Under the pieces are notes generated by a model. That model saw only the letters and a program-made list of their open reading frames with translations, was not told where the DNA came from and made no database searches. A program made the position numbers and the translations under genes. DNA of 64,000 nucleotides, from assembly GCA_019634715.1 (NCBI GenBank), contig JAHCAU010000003.1, positions 1 to 64,000 of the forward strand, in the 5' to 3' direction. Position 1 is the stretch's first letter, and every line of letters starts with the position of its first letter. This DNA is from Lysobacter sp. (lineage in GTDB: Bacteria; Pseudomonadota; Gammaproteobacteria; Xanthomonadales; Xanthomonadaceae). Positions 32,573 through 40,581 of this stretch are shown here, piece by piece.

Positions 32573-32664
32573 GTAGCCCGGATAAGCGCAACGCGTGCAC
32601 CCGGGACGAAGGAGCCCGAATCTCTCCGAAGCCCCCGGGTGCGGCCTCTGGCCTTACCCGGGCG
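32573..32664. repeat. REP-like repeat with GTAGCCCGGATAAGCG head
   Basis: Begins GTAGCCCGGATAAGCGCAAC and includes CACCCGGG, then CCCGGGTGCGGCC and TTACCCGGGCG, forming nested palindromes. This head sequence is a frequent intergenic repeat in gammaproteobacteria. It sits immediately downstream of the zinc-ribbon gene stop. Confidence 0.7.
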
Positions 32665-32671
32665 ACGAGGC

Positions 32672-33079
32672 TCACTCGCGCGCCAACACCTTTTTCAGCT
32701 TCGCAATCGCTTGATCCCTCATCTGTGCCTGCTTGAACACTGTTGGCAGATGAAGCAGAAAAGCATAGTGGCCGGGGAAATCCTTTTCGTTCCTTTCCTT
32801 CGAAGCCAGGAACCGGATCAGGACATCCGTGGATTCGGCGGACCATGCCCAGAGCACATGGCCTCGCACCTCTGCCTTGTTATACGCCGCATCGGGCCAC
32901 GTGATGGCGTGGCTGCCGTTGTAACCGCAGGACAGGCACGTGGATCTGCCCGCAATCGGCGTATCCGGCGGATGGCGGAACGCCCCCTTCTCTTCGGTGA
33001 AGATCGCTTCAGCGCCGCATCTCGGGCAAAGAATCGAGAACGCGGGTGGAAAGCTGTACCACTGATAGACGTGCGTCAT
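32672..33079 (-). CDS. Zinc-ribbon hypothetical protein, 135 residues
   Basis: Starts at 33079 (MTHVYQWYSFPPAF). Two CxxC knuckles, ILCPRCGA and CLSCGYNG, make a probable zinc ribbon in the first 55 residues; the rest is helical (AFLLHLPTVFKQAQMRDQAIAKLKKVL). The open frame continues upstream but without coding character. No partner is evident. Function unknown. Confidence 0.65.
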   Translation of the reverse strand: MTHVYQWYSFPPAFSILCPRCGAEAIFTEEKGAFRHPPDTPIAGRSTCLSCGYNGSHAITWPDAAYNKAEVRGHVLWAWSAESTDVLIRFLASKERNEKDFPGHYAFLLHLPTVFKQAQMRDQAIAKLKKVLARE

Positions 33080-33098
33080 GTTCGAACCCGGGTGAAGC

Positions 33099-33180
33099 TT
33101 ACGCAGTTGGGCCTTCGAGCGGCACCAGGCAGTTGTCGGCATCGTACTGCGGGCCGCAGAGCATGGCGGCAGAGAAATCC
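33099..33180 (-). pseudogene. Fragment of the 63-residue gene at 34687
   Basis: This stretch is a close but diverged copy of 34687-34762: it encodes AAMLCGPQYDADNCLVPLEGPTA, compared with AAMLCGLRYDADNRLVPLDGPAA in the intact gene. The similarity continues past the stop into the shared CCCGGGTGAAGCTTACGC. Only the last 23 codons or so are present, with no start codon of its own. It looks like the remnant of a duplication. Confidence 0.7.
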
Positions 33181-33204
33181 GCCCGCTTTGCAGGCTGCGT
33201 CTGA

Positions 33205-33753
33205 TCACCAGCAGTAGCTGTCCGTCGTGCATGGCGGACACGTGGTCGGATCGATCGTGCGGTCCAGCGCATAGTGGATGCACGTGAAGATCGGCTTGCC
33301 TTCTGGGCCGTCGCTGTCGAATTTCCCCGTGAACATGCCGATGTCGAGAGAGCCGTCCGGTCGCTGCCATGATTTCTGTGGCGCATGCGGCAGGACCATC
33401 AAACGATCCACGCGCAGTTGTTCCGCGCTCTTGTGCGTCACGAGGAACAATTCGCCCTCGTCGATCGACAGATGCCACAGCCCGGTGACGACCGCGTAGC
33501 CGTATGGCAATCGATGGATGCCGACAACGTTCTTGTCCAACAGCACCACCCGCTGACCATTCTCGTGCAGAAAGGACAGCCTGCCGCCCCACTCCCCATG
33601 GTTGCTGCCGAGCAGGGATCCACCGAAGGCGGGAACCTCGATCTGATATACATCCAATGGTGAACGACCTTGCCGGACATCGCCTGCGTGCCCCGCGTCA
33701 TTGCAGCCAGGCAGGACCAGCATGGCAATGATTGGCAAGAGAATGTGGCGCAT
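33205..33753 (-). CDS. Putative lipoprotein, 182 residues
   Basis: Starts at 33753 with a lipoprotein signal (IIAMLVLPGCND). The mature part is beta-rich with HEWGGRLSF-like spacing (actual GEWGGRLSFLHENGQRVVLLDKNV) and ends cysteine-rich (TTCPPCTTDSYCW). No family recognised. It lies among other orphan genes of the accessory island. Confidence 0.65.
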   Translation of the reverse strand: MRHILLPIIAMLVLPGCNDAGHAGDVRQGRSPLDVYQIEVPAFGGSLLGSNHGEWGGRLSFLHENGQRVVLLDKNVVGIHRLPYGYAVVTGLWHLSIDEGELFLVTHKSAEQLRVDRLMVLPHAPQKSWQRPDGSLDIGMFTGKFDSDGPEGKPIFTCIHYALDRTIDPTTCPPCTTDSYCW

Positions 33754-33986
33754 GGATGGACTCCGGCACTTGCCGATGACTCGGATCAGGAAACGATGGT
33801 AACCCAGAGGCGGGGCGGTGCCGGGACGATAACGCTGGGCACCGATTGCACTACAACGAAGCTTCCTTGATTCGCAGGGCGAGTCCTGGACCCGCCGAAT
33901 GACGGACGGATCGCCGCTTGGTTCGATTGGTTGGTGCAAGACCCGCCTTACAGAGAAATTCACCCGCCTTACGATTCTTTACAGGT

Positions 33987-34568
33987 TCAGACGCCAAGCG
34001 ACAAGCGACGCTTGGCAAGCCATTGGGCGCCATGCATGGGAGCCTGCCGCAAGATCTCGGCCATGAAGTCACTCCGCAATTGCGCAAAGGCAGAGATGAA
34101 TTCGGCAGGAGAGAACGCCACCTTCTCCCAAGCCGGATCGCCACCAGCTCCGGAAATATCGGAGAGACCAATTGTGAAGTATCCCAAACCATTGAAACGC
34201 TCGAACACAAAGGCAGGCTGGCCTTGTTCACCTTCGTCGAACACGTGATGTCCGCCATCGTGATCGAGCGCGGCCGCTGCATGTGCCAACTCTTCGAGCC
34301 ATTGGCCGAAGCAGACGTCGTCCGGCCCCCAATAGCCCATATACGGCACGAGTCGCCCTGCGATTTCAAGGCGCAGACCGCCATGAACATGAGAGTCCGG
34401 CATCAACCTGGGCAAAGGCAGGGTATCGTTGCTCGACGACATGACAGTCAAGTTCTCGTGCCACATACGGACAGTCGCCATATTGCTCATATTTTCAATC
34501 GTAATGTCATATCGAGTAGAGGATCGAAGGACGAATGCCCTCATCAACCGTGCCGATTCGTCTGTCAT
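33987..34568 (-). CDS. Hypothetical protein, 193 residues (Imm-like character)
   Basis: A soluble acidic protein with LRLEIAGRLVPYMGYWGPDDVCFGQWLEELAHAA and VFERFNGLGYFTIGLSD. Similar compositions and lengths occur among small immunity-type or DUF proteins, but I cannot assign a family. It has codon use nearer to the genome average than the TIR cassette. Function unknown. Confidence 0.6.
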   Translation of the reverse strand: MTDESARLMRAFVLRSSTRYDITIENMSNMATVRMWHENLTVMSSSNDTLPLPRLMPDSHVHGGLRLEIAGRLVPYMGYWGPDDVCFGQWLEELAHAAAALDHDGGHHVFDEGEQGQPAFVFERFNGLGYFTIGLSDISGAGGDPAWEKVAFSPAEFISAFAQLRSDFMAEILRQAPMHGAQWLAKRRLSLGV

Positions 34569-34651
34569 CGCTTGCCGCGAATCGCTTCTTTAATTCGGCG
34601 GGTGCAAGCCCCCCCGCAACGCAGGAAATTTACCCGTTTTAAGGGTTAGAA

Positions 34652-34680
34652 CCCGGGCGCAGGCACCGCCTGCGCCCGGG
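34652..34680. terminator. 13-bp stem hairpin after the 63-residue gene
   Basis: CCCGGGCGCAGGC at 34652-34664 pairs exactly with GCCTGCGCCCGGG at 34668-34680, loop ACC. It lies just downstream of the stop of the minus-strand gene at 34687. There is no long U-run, so efficiency is uncertain. Confidence 0.65.
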
Positions 34681-34686
34681 TGAAGC

Positions 34687-34878
34687 TTACGCGGCGGGGC
34701 CGTCGAGGGGCACCAGGCGGTTGTCGGCATCGTAGCGCAGGCCGCAGAGCATGGCGGCCATGCCGCGCAGGGCGGCTTGCGGGCTGGCGCCGCTGGCTTC
34801 GCACAGGGCGATGAACTGGGGCGGGACTTCTACCAGCAGGACGTTGGACGGCTGGAACTGCGGCTTGGGCTTGGACAT
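34687..34878 (-). CDS. Small conserved protein, 63 residues
   Basis: Starts at 34878 (MSKPKPQFQPSNVLLVEVPP). The sequence QFIALCEASGASPQAALRGMAAMLCGLRYDADNRLVPLDGPAA has a helix with CEASG and a C-terminal YDADNRLVPLDG. It is short but strongly patterned and has a diverged partial copy at 33099-33180, which supports it being a real gene that was duplicated. Function unknown. Confidence 0.65.
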   Translation of the reverse strand: MSKPKPQFQPSNVLLVEVPPQFIALCEASGASPQAALRGMAAMLCGLRYDADNRLVPLDGPAA

Positions 34879-35054
34879 GACGGAACTCCGTTTCGCCCGA
34901 CGCCCGGAGTGGACGCCGTTGGCGAGTCCAAGCCGCATCGCGCGCAGGCACGTCAAGGTTTGCGCAGCAACTCGCCTCGACCTTGACGCGCCGAGCACGG
35001 TGCGATGCTGGGACGACAACGGTGGGCACCTATTAGGAATAGTCATCAATACTC

Positions 35055-35122
35055 GTAGGCTGGGTGCTCCGCACCCAGCAACTTTCGACCGAGGAAATCG
35101 CTGGGTCAATGACCCATCCTAC
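35055..35122. repeat. REP pair (GTAGGCTGGGTGCTCCGCACCC type) left of TIR cassette
   Basis: The first unit, GTAGGCTGGGTGCTCCGCAC and on, is at 35055-35080; the second, CTGGGTCAATGACCCATCC and TAC, is at 35101-35122 in the opposite orientation. It lies 30 bp from the stop of the two-TM protein gene and marks the left edge of the low-GC segment. Confidence 0.75.
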
Positions 35123-35151
35123 AGCCCTGCGCTGCCGGGGAAATACCCAAC

Positions 35152-36066
35152 TCATACAGGTGGCGCCCAGAAAAACTCTCTCCTTTCTCGCGGCAGCAAG
35201 TTGCGAACATCATACAAAAGCTCTTGGTTGTCATACCCTAATTCAGTCAAAGCTTCACCGCGCACACGGCCAAACCTGACACTGACGTGAGCTTTATTTA
35301 TTAATCTCACCAAAAATTTTTCGGAAAACCTTTTCAGGCTGTATCCGCTATCGCCATCATTGGCATCAACCCACGACCACCATTTTGCCTCTAGAGTACA
35401 AGCAGCACCTGGACCCAGCTCAATCTCGACTCTTCTCTTGAATCCTTCGAATGCTATCTCTGTTGCCCCATTAACTTGCTTTCTAACGTCACCATAAGTC
35501 ACGCTAATCTCGATTAGCTCACATATCTTTTGATTAATAACCCTTTTGATATCAGGATCTATTTCAACATCAAATCCAGAACTATGAGACACATCCCCGA
35601 GAGCATTTTTTAGTACGTATTTATTGTAATGCTCAACTCTATATGCAGAAATATCCTCCTTAAATTCGAGCACTGTTATATTGTGCTCTGCTAACTCTGC
35701 ATAGACGCAATTTTGCTGCACAACCCCCTCAAAGAACTCCATGACAGAATGCGAAATCTCTTTATTACTGAATAGATTTCTTATTCTTTGCCTTAGAACA
35801 TCGCCTTTGCTTCCATCAAACTGAGCCCACAACCCAAAAAAACCTACAAGCAGCAACAAGATTGCATCCGAAACAAGGTTTGGGGCCAACTCCGAAAGCA
35901 ACCCATTTTTATCGCCAGCATGCAACTCACTCCAAGTAAAAAAAACAATAATGGCCGTAAGCAGTAGATAGATTACTGTTCCGACAATTATTGCAGCAAA
36001 AAAACGATTCAACCCAGGAAGCATCGGCACTGCAACGCTCCTGATTAAATTTAAAGACAATCCCAT
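35152..36066 (-). CDS. Two-TM membrane protein of a TIR-linked cassette
   Basis: A 304-residue protein with two membrane helices (about residues 22-44 and 64-82) followed by a 220-residue cytoplasmic domain rich in beta patterns (ATEIAFEGFKRRVEIELGPGA, VRFGRVRGEALTELGYDNQ). No catalytic motif is obvious. Low GC and codon use unlike the neighbours point to transfer. A strong ribosome site AGGAGGGGG lies just before the ATG. It is downstream of the TIR gene on the same strand. The layout (2TM plus a sensor-like domain) resembles membrane effectors of CBASS and Thoeris-like defence systems, so a pore-forming effector role is a hypothesis. Confidence 0.7.
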   Translation of the reverse strand: MGLSLNLIRSVAVPMLPGLNRFFAAIIVGTVIYLLLTAIIVFFTWSELHAGDKNGLLSELAPNLVSDAILLLLVGFFGLWAQFDGSKGDVLRQRIRNLFSNKEISHSVMEFFEGVVQQNCVYAELAEHNITVLEFKEDISAYRVEHYNKYVLKNALGDVSHSSGFDVEIDPDIKRVINQKICELIEISVTYGDVRKQVNGATEIAFEGFKRRVEIELGPGAACTLEAKWWSWVDANDGDSGYSLKRFSEKFLVRLINKAHVSVRFGRVRGEALTELGYDNQELLYDVRNLLPRERREFFWAPPV

Positions 36067-36177
36067 ACCCCCCTCCTTTTATACTCTTGAAGAAGCGCTC
36101 TAGGAAGCATTATCCGAACGCGTCGTGCGTCATCTTTGCTGGAAGCTGCGACGAGGAAAAGGTGAATGGCGCCTCGC

Positions 36178-36279
36178 TTATGCCATGCGTCTTACGACTT
36201 TACTTTCTTTTCCGAAAAATATCTCCTTTCCCCACTGAATGAGACCAAGCGTGACGACCTTGACTATGATCTTTGACAT
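36178..36279 (-). CDS. Possible micro-ORF, 33 residues, in the TIR cassette
   Basis: Between the TIR stop and the two-TM gene an ATG at 36279 opens 33 codons: MSKIIVKVVTLGLIQWGKEI then FFGKESKVVRRMA. AAGG lies about 7 bases upstream, overlapping the TIR stop region. The peptide is basic with an amphipathic hydrophobic first half. The 224-bp gap between two cassette genes would otherwise be empty. It is short, so chance occurrence is possible. Confidence 0.4.
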   Translation of the reverse strand: MSKIIVKVVTLGLIQWGKEIFFGKESKVVRRMA

Positions 36280-36289
36280 ATACGCAACC

Positions 36290-37321
36290 TTATGTCTCTG
36301 AATTTTCTATCATCATTCGTTCAAGCGCACGCATCAGAACTCTCGGCATATCTGTAAGTAAACTATAGTCATCACTGTCTTCGATGATGAATTTTTCGAC
36401 CACAGGATTCCTTAAACTACCAAAAAGCAGACCTTCGAAGCTCTCGATTGCTTTACCTCTGGAAATTGGCGATTTCAGCGAATCCAGCTTTGACAGAAGA
36501 TTAACCCCCTCGTCATAAATCCAAGGAAACTTATCCTTATAAAGACTCAGAGCTATACGAAAACCGATTTTAGAGTCCCCCACAAAGTGCATTGCCTCTT
36601 CGATTATGGCCGGATGCATTTTCCTCCTTCTACGCTTATTTTCCATGACGCTAGACTTCTCGATACGAGAAGGCAAGTCCTGGAACATAATTTTTATTTC
36701 CTCGAACAGTTTTGCTGAAGAATTTTCAACATCACTAACCTGCTTACTAGCGGACTCCGCGCCATTTGGCAAATCCCCAGCGCCCAAGCCAAATAAAATT
36801 GGCTCAATGCTTTTCTTGAACTTTCCAACCTGAAATCTAATTGTATCTCTATCAGGCTCGGAATTTGGGATTCTATCGACAAGCTGAAAGACAAGTTTAG
36901 TCAGCGAGTCTTCGTCATCTCCGCAATTTTGAAATTGAGCAAACGGCCCTGTTGAAGCGTCTTTAAGCTCAATTCCGAGCGCTACGCCCAAGATAGGCGT
37001 ATCAAGCTTCCCCTTCGCCATTCCTGCTTCAAAAAGTATCCATGGGCGATTAACGCTTCTTTTCGTTAAAAGGCAAACGACATCCGACGCCCCTTGGATG
37101 TTTTTTATGATCTCTGGGTACCACTCAACTCCATACTCGATCCCTTGGTTCCCTCTCCTATCCGATGTCCTAAAAGACTTTAAAACACCAGCACTAACAC
37201 TCTTAAGTAGGTTGCTAAATGCCTCTGCCAAATCGGCATCACGAGTGTCATGACTTATAAATACAAGCGGATTAATCACCCTCGTAAGACTCTCTTCCAC
37301 TCTTTCGCCAACTGCAGACAT
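36290..37321 (-). CDS. TIR-domain protein, candidate antiphage defence
   Basis: A 343-residue soluble protein. Residues 18 to about 165 form a TIR-like domain (PLVFISHDTRDADLAEAFSNLL, SDVVCLLTKRSVNRPWILFEAGMA); Glu98 in WILFEAG sits where TIR NADases have their catalytic Glu. The remaining part (about 200-343) is helical, without a recognised fold. AT-rich codons contrast with the flanking genes. Bacterial TIR proteins of this type make or cleave NAD-derived signals in Thoeris and related systems; here the partner would be the downstream two-TM protein. Confidence 0.82.
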   Translation of the reverse strand: MSAVGERVEESLTRVINPLVFISHDTRDADLAEAFSNLLKSVSAGVLKSFRTSDRRGNQGIEYGVEWYPEIIKNIQGASDVVCLLTKRSVNRPWILFEAGMAKGKLDTPILGVALGIELKDASTGPFAQFQNCGDDEDSLTKLVFQLVDRIPNSEPDRDTIRFQVGKFKKSIEPILFGLGAGDLPNGAESASKQVSDVENSSAKLFEEIKIMFQDLPSRIEKSSVMENKRRRRKMHPAIIEEAMHFVGDSKIGFRIALSLYKDKFPWIYDEGVNLLSKLDSLKSPISRGKAIESFEGLLFGSLRNPVVEKFIIEDSDDYSLLTDMPRVLMRALERMMIENSET

Positions 37322-37665
37322 ACCGCCCCCTGTATTTGTGATTGAAGCGAAATGCGACCCTCATGCACTTCACTTGATGCCGCCCAAATCGCATGCACTA
37401 CGCAGATAGAACGCGGATTGACGCAACGCTCGCAGCGAAAACTTGACGATTAATCAGTTTCTCGCCGCCATGCGCAGCTGGTCAACACTGTCACTTCTGA
37501 CAGGATCATTTCCACATCACTTCAGCATCAAATCCCAGCCCCAAAAAACCAAAAGCGCCACCCGACCCCGGATGACGCCTTTGAGGTACCGCTTTTGCGA
37601 TGTCCGCCGCTACCGCCAGCTCAGGTGGGGTTCGCTCCGCTCACCACCACCCTACAAGTGCGGGA
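37322..37665. other. Gap right of TIR cassette, with promoter region and REP
   Basis: The half nearest the TIR gene is still AT-richer than the genome and must carry its promoter; no clear boxes are visible. A REP-like palindrome, GGTGGGGTTCGCTCCGCTCA followed by CCACCACCCTAC, lies at about 37625-37656 next to the pntB stop and marks the right edge of the island. I see no convincing gene. Confidence 0.5.
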
Positions 37666-39063
37666 TCAATGCCCGCCATCCAACGCCTTCAGCTCACTGA
37701 CGAGCTGATTCGCCATGTCCGCGCCATCGCCGTACAGCATCCGCGTGTTGTCGGCGTAGAACAGGGCGTTTTCGATGCCGGCGAAGCCGGTGCCCTTGCC
37801 GCGCTTGATGACGATGGTGTTCCTGCTGTTGACCACGTCGAGGATGGGCATGCCGTAGATCGGGGAGTTGGGGTCGGTCTTGGCGACGGGGTTGACCACG
37901 TCGTTGGCGCCGATGACCAGCGAGACGTCGGTGTTGGCGAACTCGGGGTTGATGTCGTCCATGTCCACGATCAAGTCATACGGCACGCCGGCTTCGGCGA
38001 GCAGCACGTTCATGTGGCCGGGCATGCGGCCGGCGACGGGGTGGATGGCGAACTTCACCTTCACGCCGCGATCGATGAGCTTCTGCGACAGTTCCCAGAT
38101 CTTGTGCTGCGCCTGGGCGACGGCGAGGCCGTAGCCCGGCACGATGACCACGCGTTCGGCGAAGGCCATCATCGCGGCAACGTCGCTGGCGTCGATGGGC
38201 TTCTGGCTGCCTTCGATGGCGGCCGCTTCGCCGGTGGCGCCGAAGTTGGAGAACAGCACCGACTGGATGGAGCGGTTCATCGCCTTGGCCATGAGCTTGG
38301 TCAGCAGCATGCCGGCGGCGCCGACCATCATGCCGGCGATGATCAGGGCCTCGTTGCCCAGCACGTAGCCTTCGAACGCGACGGCGAGGCCGGTGAAGGC
38401 GTTGTACAGCGAGATGACCACCGGCATGTCGGCGCCGCCGATGGGCAGGGTCATCAGCACGCCCAGCAGCAGCGCGGCGACGAAGAACGCGATGATGAAG
38501 ACCGGGTCCAGCGTGACCAGCGCGGCAGCGCCCAGGCCCACCGAGGCCAGCGCCACCAGACCGTTGACGACCTGCTGGCCGGGGAAGGTGTAGCGCTTGT
38601 CCATGCGGCCGTCGAGCTTGGCCCAGGCGATGACCGAGCCGGTGAGCGAGACGGCGCCGATCAGCGCGCCGGTGACCGCAAGGCCGAGGGTGATGTAGTT
38701 CGGCGCGCGGCCTTCGGCCGAGAAGCGCAGCAGTTCCACCGCGCCGATGGCCGCGGCCGAGCCGCCGCCCATGCCGTTGAACAGCGCGACCATCTGCGGC
38801 ATGTCGGTGATGGCGACCTTCTTGCCCCACACCCAGTTGACGACCACGCCGAGCACGATGGCGAGCACCATCAGCGGGATGTTGTGCAGGCCGGGCAGGA
38901 AGAAGGTGGCGATGGTGGCCAGCACCATGCCGACGCCGGCCCACTGGATGCCGCTGCGCGCGGTCTTGGGCGAGGCCATGCGCTGCAGGCCGAGGAGGAA
39001 CAGGGTGGCGGCGACCAGGTAGCTGGCCTTGACCACCCACAGCAGGATCTCGGCGGTGGTCAT
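37666..39063 (-). CDS. pntB: NAD(P) transhydrogenase subunit beta
   Basis: Membrane subunit of proton-translocating transhydrogenase with the NADP-binding domain at the C-terminus. The 465-residue protein has about nine membrane segments and the dIII motifs VVIVPGYGLAVAQAQ, HPVAGRMPGHMNVLLAEA and GANDVVNPVA. I start at 39063, which overlaps the pntA2 stop by 4 bp (ATGA). The open frame runs upstream for more than 3 kb without coding character. Confidence 0.95.
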   Translation of the reverse strand: MTTAEILLWVVKASYLVAATLFLLGLQRMASPKTARSGIQWAGVGMVLATIATFFLPGLHNIPLMVLAIVLGVVVNWVWGKKVAITDMPQMVALFNGMGGGSAAAIGAVELLRFSAEGRAPNYITLGLAVTGALIGAVSLTGSVIAWAKLDGRMDKRYTFPGQQVVNGLVALASVGLGAAALVTLDPVFIIAFFVAALLLGVLMTLPIGGADMPVVISLYNAFTGLAVAFEGYVLGNEALIIAGMMVGAAGMLLTKLMAKAMNRSIQSVLFSNFGATGEAAAIEGSQKPIDASDVAAMMAFAERVVIVPGYGLAVAQAQHKIWELSQKLIDRGVKVKFAIHPVAGRMPGHMNVLLAEAGVPYDLIVDMDDINPEFANTDVSLVIGANDVVNPVAKTDPNSPIYGMPILDVVNSRNTIVIKRGKGTGFAGIENALFYADNTRMLYGDGADMANQLVSELKALDGGH

Positions 39064-39356
39064 GCCTTGTCCTCCTTCTTCTTCGAGGACTTGAACATGT
39101 CGAGCATGCGCTCGGTGACGACGTAGCCGCCGGCGGCGTTGCCGGCGCCCAGCAGCACGGCGACGAAGCCGATGGCCTTCTCCAGCGTGGTGTCGGCGTG
39201 GCCGAGGACGACCATGGCGCCGATGAGGACGATGCCGTGGATGAAGTTGCTGCCGGACATCAGCGGGGTATGCAGGATCACCGGCACCCGCGAGATGATG
39301 ACGTGCCCGGCGATCGCCGCGAGCATGAAGATGTAGAGCGCTACGAAACCATCCAC
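39060..39356 (-). CDS. pntA2: NAD(P) transhydrogenase subunit alpha, membrane part (PntA2)
   Basis: The split alpha-2 subunit: a 98-residue protein with three membrane helices (FVALYIFMLAAIAGHVII, FIHGIVLIGAMVVLG, IGFVAVLLGAGNAAGGYVV). I choose the GTG at 39356 because AGGAGG lies nine bases upstream; ATGs at 39389 and 39392 lack a ribosome site. It overlaps pntB. The usual upstream gene pntA1, for the NAD-binding soluble part, is absent here: the next gene upstream is unrelated and on the other strand. Confidence 0.88.
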   Translation of the reverse strand: MDGFVALYIFMLAAIAGHVIISRVPVILHTPLMSGSNFIHGIVLIGAMVVLGHADTTLEKAIGFVAVLLGAGNAAGGYVVTERMLDMFKSSKKKEDKA

Positions 39357-39579
39357 GAAGTCCGTCCTCCTGAGGGTGCTGTTCCGCATCATAACCGCGG
39401 GGCCGTGACATTCGAGACGGTCCGGACAGCCCGGGACGATACGCAGGTCTCATCTGCTTATGCCCGTCGCCGGGTTGCCTGATCGCTGGGCATGCGGCCC
39501 TGTCAACCACGCCGCCGGCCGGGCGTTCCCCTTGCTGCAGGCACCGCGGGTGCCCTCCCTTCCCACCACGAGGTGCCGC

Positions 39580-39900
39580 ATGCGAGCGTCGACGATCCTT
39601 CCCCTGCTGCTGGCCCTGGCGGCCGGCACCGTCCACACCGATGCCCGGGCGGCCGATCGGGGCGACCGCATCGATGCCCGGCTGGACCAGCGGAGCGAGC
39701 GGCTGGACGAGCGGTTCGACCGCCGCGCCGTGCGGGCGCAAGATCGGGGTCACGACCGCCGCGCGGCGCGTCTGGACCGGACCGGGGATCGGGTGGCGGG
39801 CCGTCTGGATGCGCGCGGCGACCGGATCGAGGATCGATGGGACGACCGGCAGGACCGGCGCGGCGCGGGAATCGAGCGCCGCCGGGACCGCAGGCGTTGA
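39580..39900 (+). CDS. Exported Arg/Asp-rich repeat protein
   Basis: A 106-residue protein with a signal peptide (ALAAGTVHTDARA) and a mature part almost entirely of Arg, Asp and a few hydrophobics in a heptad-like pattern (RIDARLDQRSERLDERFD, RLDARGDRIEDRWDDRQ), which predicts a long charged helix or coiled coil. It lies directly before the ECF sigma gene. Function unknown; low complexity makes homology calls unreliable. Confidence 0.6.
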   Translation: MRASTILPLLLALAAGTVHTDARAADRGDRIDARLDQRSERLDERFDRRAVRAQDRGHDRRAARLDRTGDRVAGRLDARGDRIEDRWDDRQDRRGAGIERRRDRRR

Positions 39901-39963
39901 GGGCCGGATGCCATGGCGGACGGCCACGCCCCCTCGGGCCCGATCGGGTCTAGAGTTTCGCGC

Positions 39964-40581
39964 ATGAGCCAGGACGCCGGCCAATCGCGCAGTCCTCCGG
40001 CCGTTCCCCCCCGGGCGGCCGAAGGACATTCTCTTGCGACGGACCCGTCGATCGACACCACGATCGACGCCTTCCTCGCAGGCATCTCCGCGCGCGCCTT
40101 CCGCTTCGCCGAACTGGGCCTGCGCCACCGCGAGGATGCGCTGGACGCGGTGCAGGACGCGATGATGAAGATGATGGGCTACCGCGACCGCCCGGCGACG
40201 GAGTGGACGCCGCTGTTCTGGAGCATCCTGCGCCGTCGCATCGTGGACATGCAGCGCCGCAGCCTGTTCCGCCTGCGCTGGATGCTGCCGTCCAGCGCGA
40301 AGACCGGGGAGGACGGCGAGTCGATCGACTGGGCGGACACCGCCGCCGACGACCGCCCGGACCCGTCGGGCGCCCACGACCAGCAGGAGGCCTACCGCAC
40401 GCTCGTGTCGGCCCTGCGCGCACTGCCCGCCCGGCAGCGCGAGGCCTTCACCCTGCGCGTGCTGGAAGACTGCGATGTCGCCACCACCGCGCGGATCATG
40501 GGCTGCAGCGAAGGGTCGGTGAAGACCCACCTGTTCCGCGCCCGCGACACCTTGCAGAAACAGCTGGAGGATTTCCGATGA
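39964..40581 (+). CDS. ECF RNA polymerase sigma factor
   Basis: About 205 residues with sigma region 2 (FRFAELGLRHREDALDAVQDAMMKMMGY, LFWSILRRRIVDMQRR) and region 4 helix-turn-helix (LPARQREAFTLRVLEDCDVATTARIMGCSEGSVKTHLFRAR). I prefer the ATG at 39964 (MSQDAGQS); the frame also has an ATG at 39913. The stop overlaps the next gene by 4 bp, and four genes follow in near-overlap, an operon of sigma factor and envelope proteins. Confidence 0.9.
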   Translation: MSQDAGQSRSPPAVPPRAAEGHSLATDPSIDTTIDAFLAGISARAFRFAELGLRHREDALDAVQDAMMKMMGYRDRPATEWTPLFWSILRRRIVDMQRRSLFRLRWMLPSSAKTGEDGESIDWADTAADDRPDPSGAHDQQEAYRTLVSALRALPARQREAFTLRVLEDCDVATTARIMGCSEGSVKTHLFRARDTLQKQLEDFR

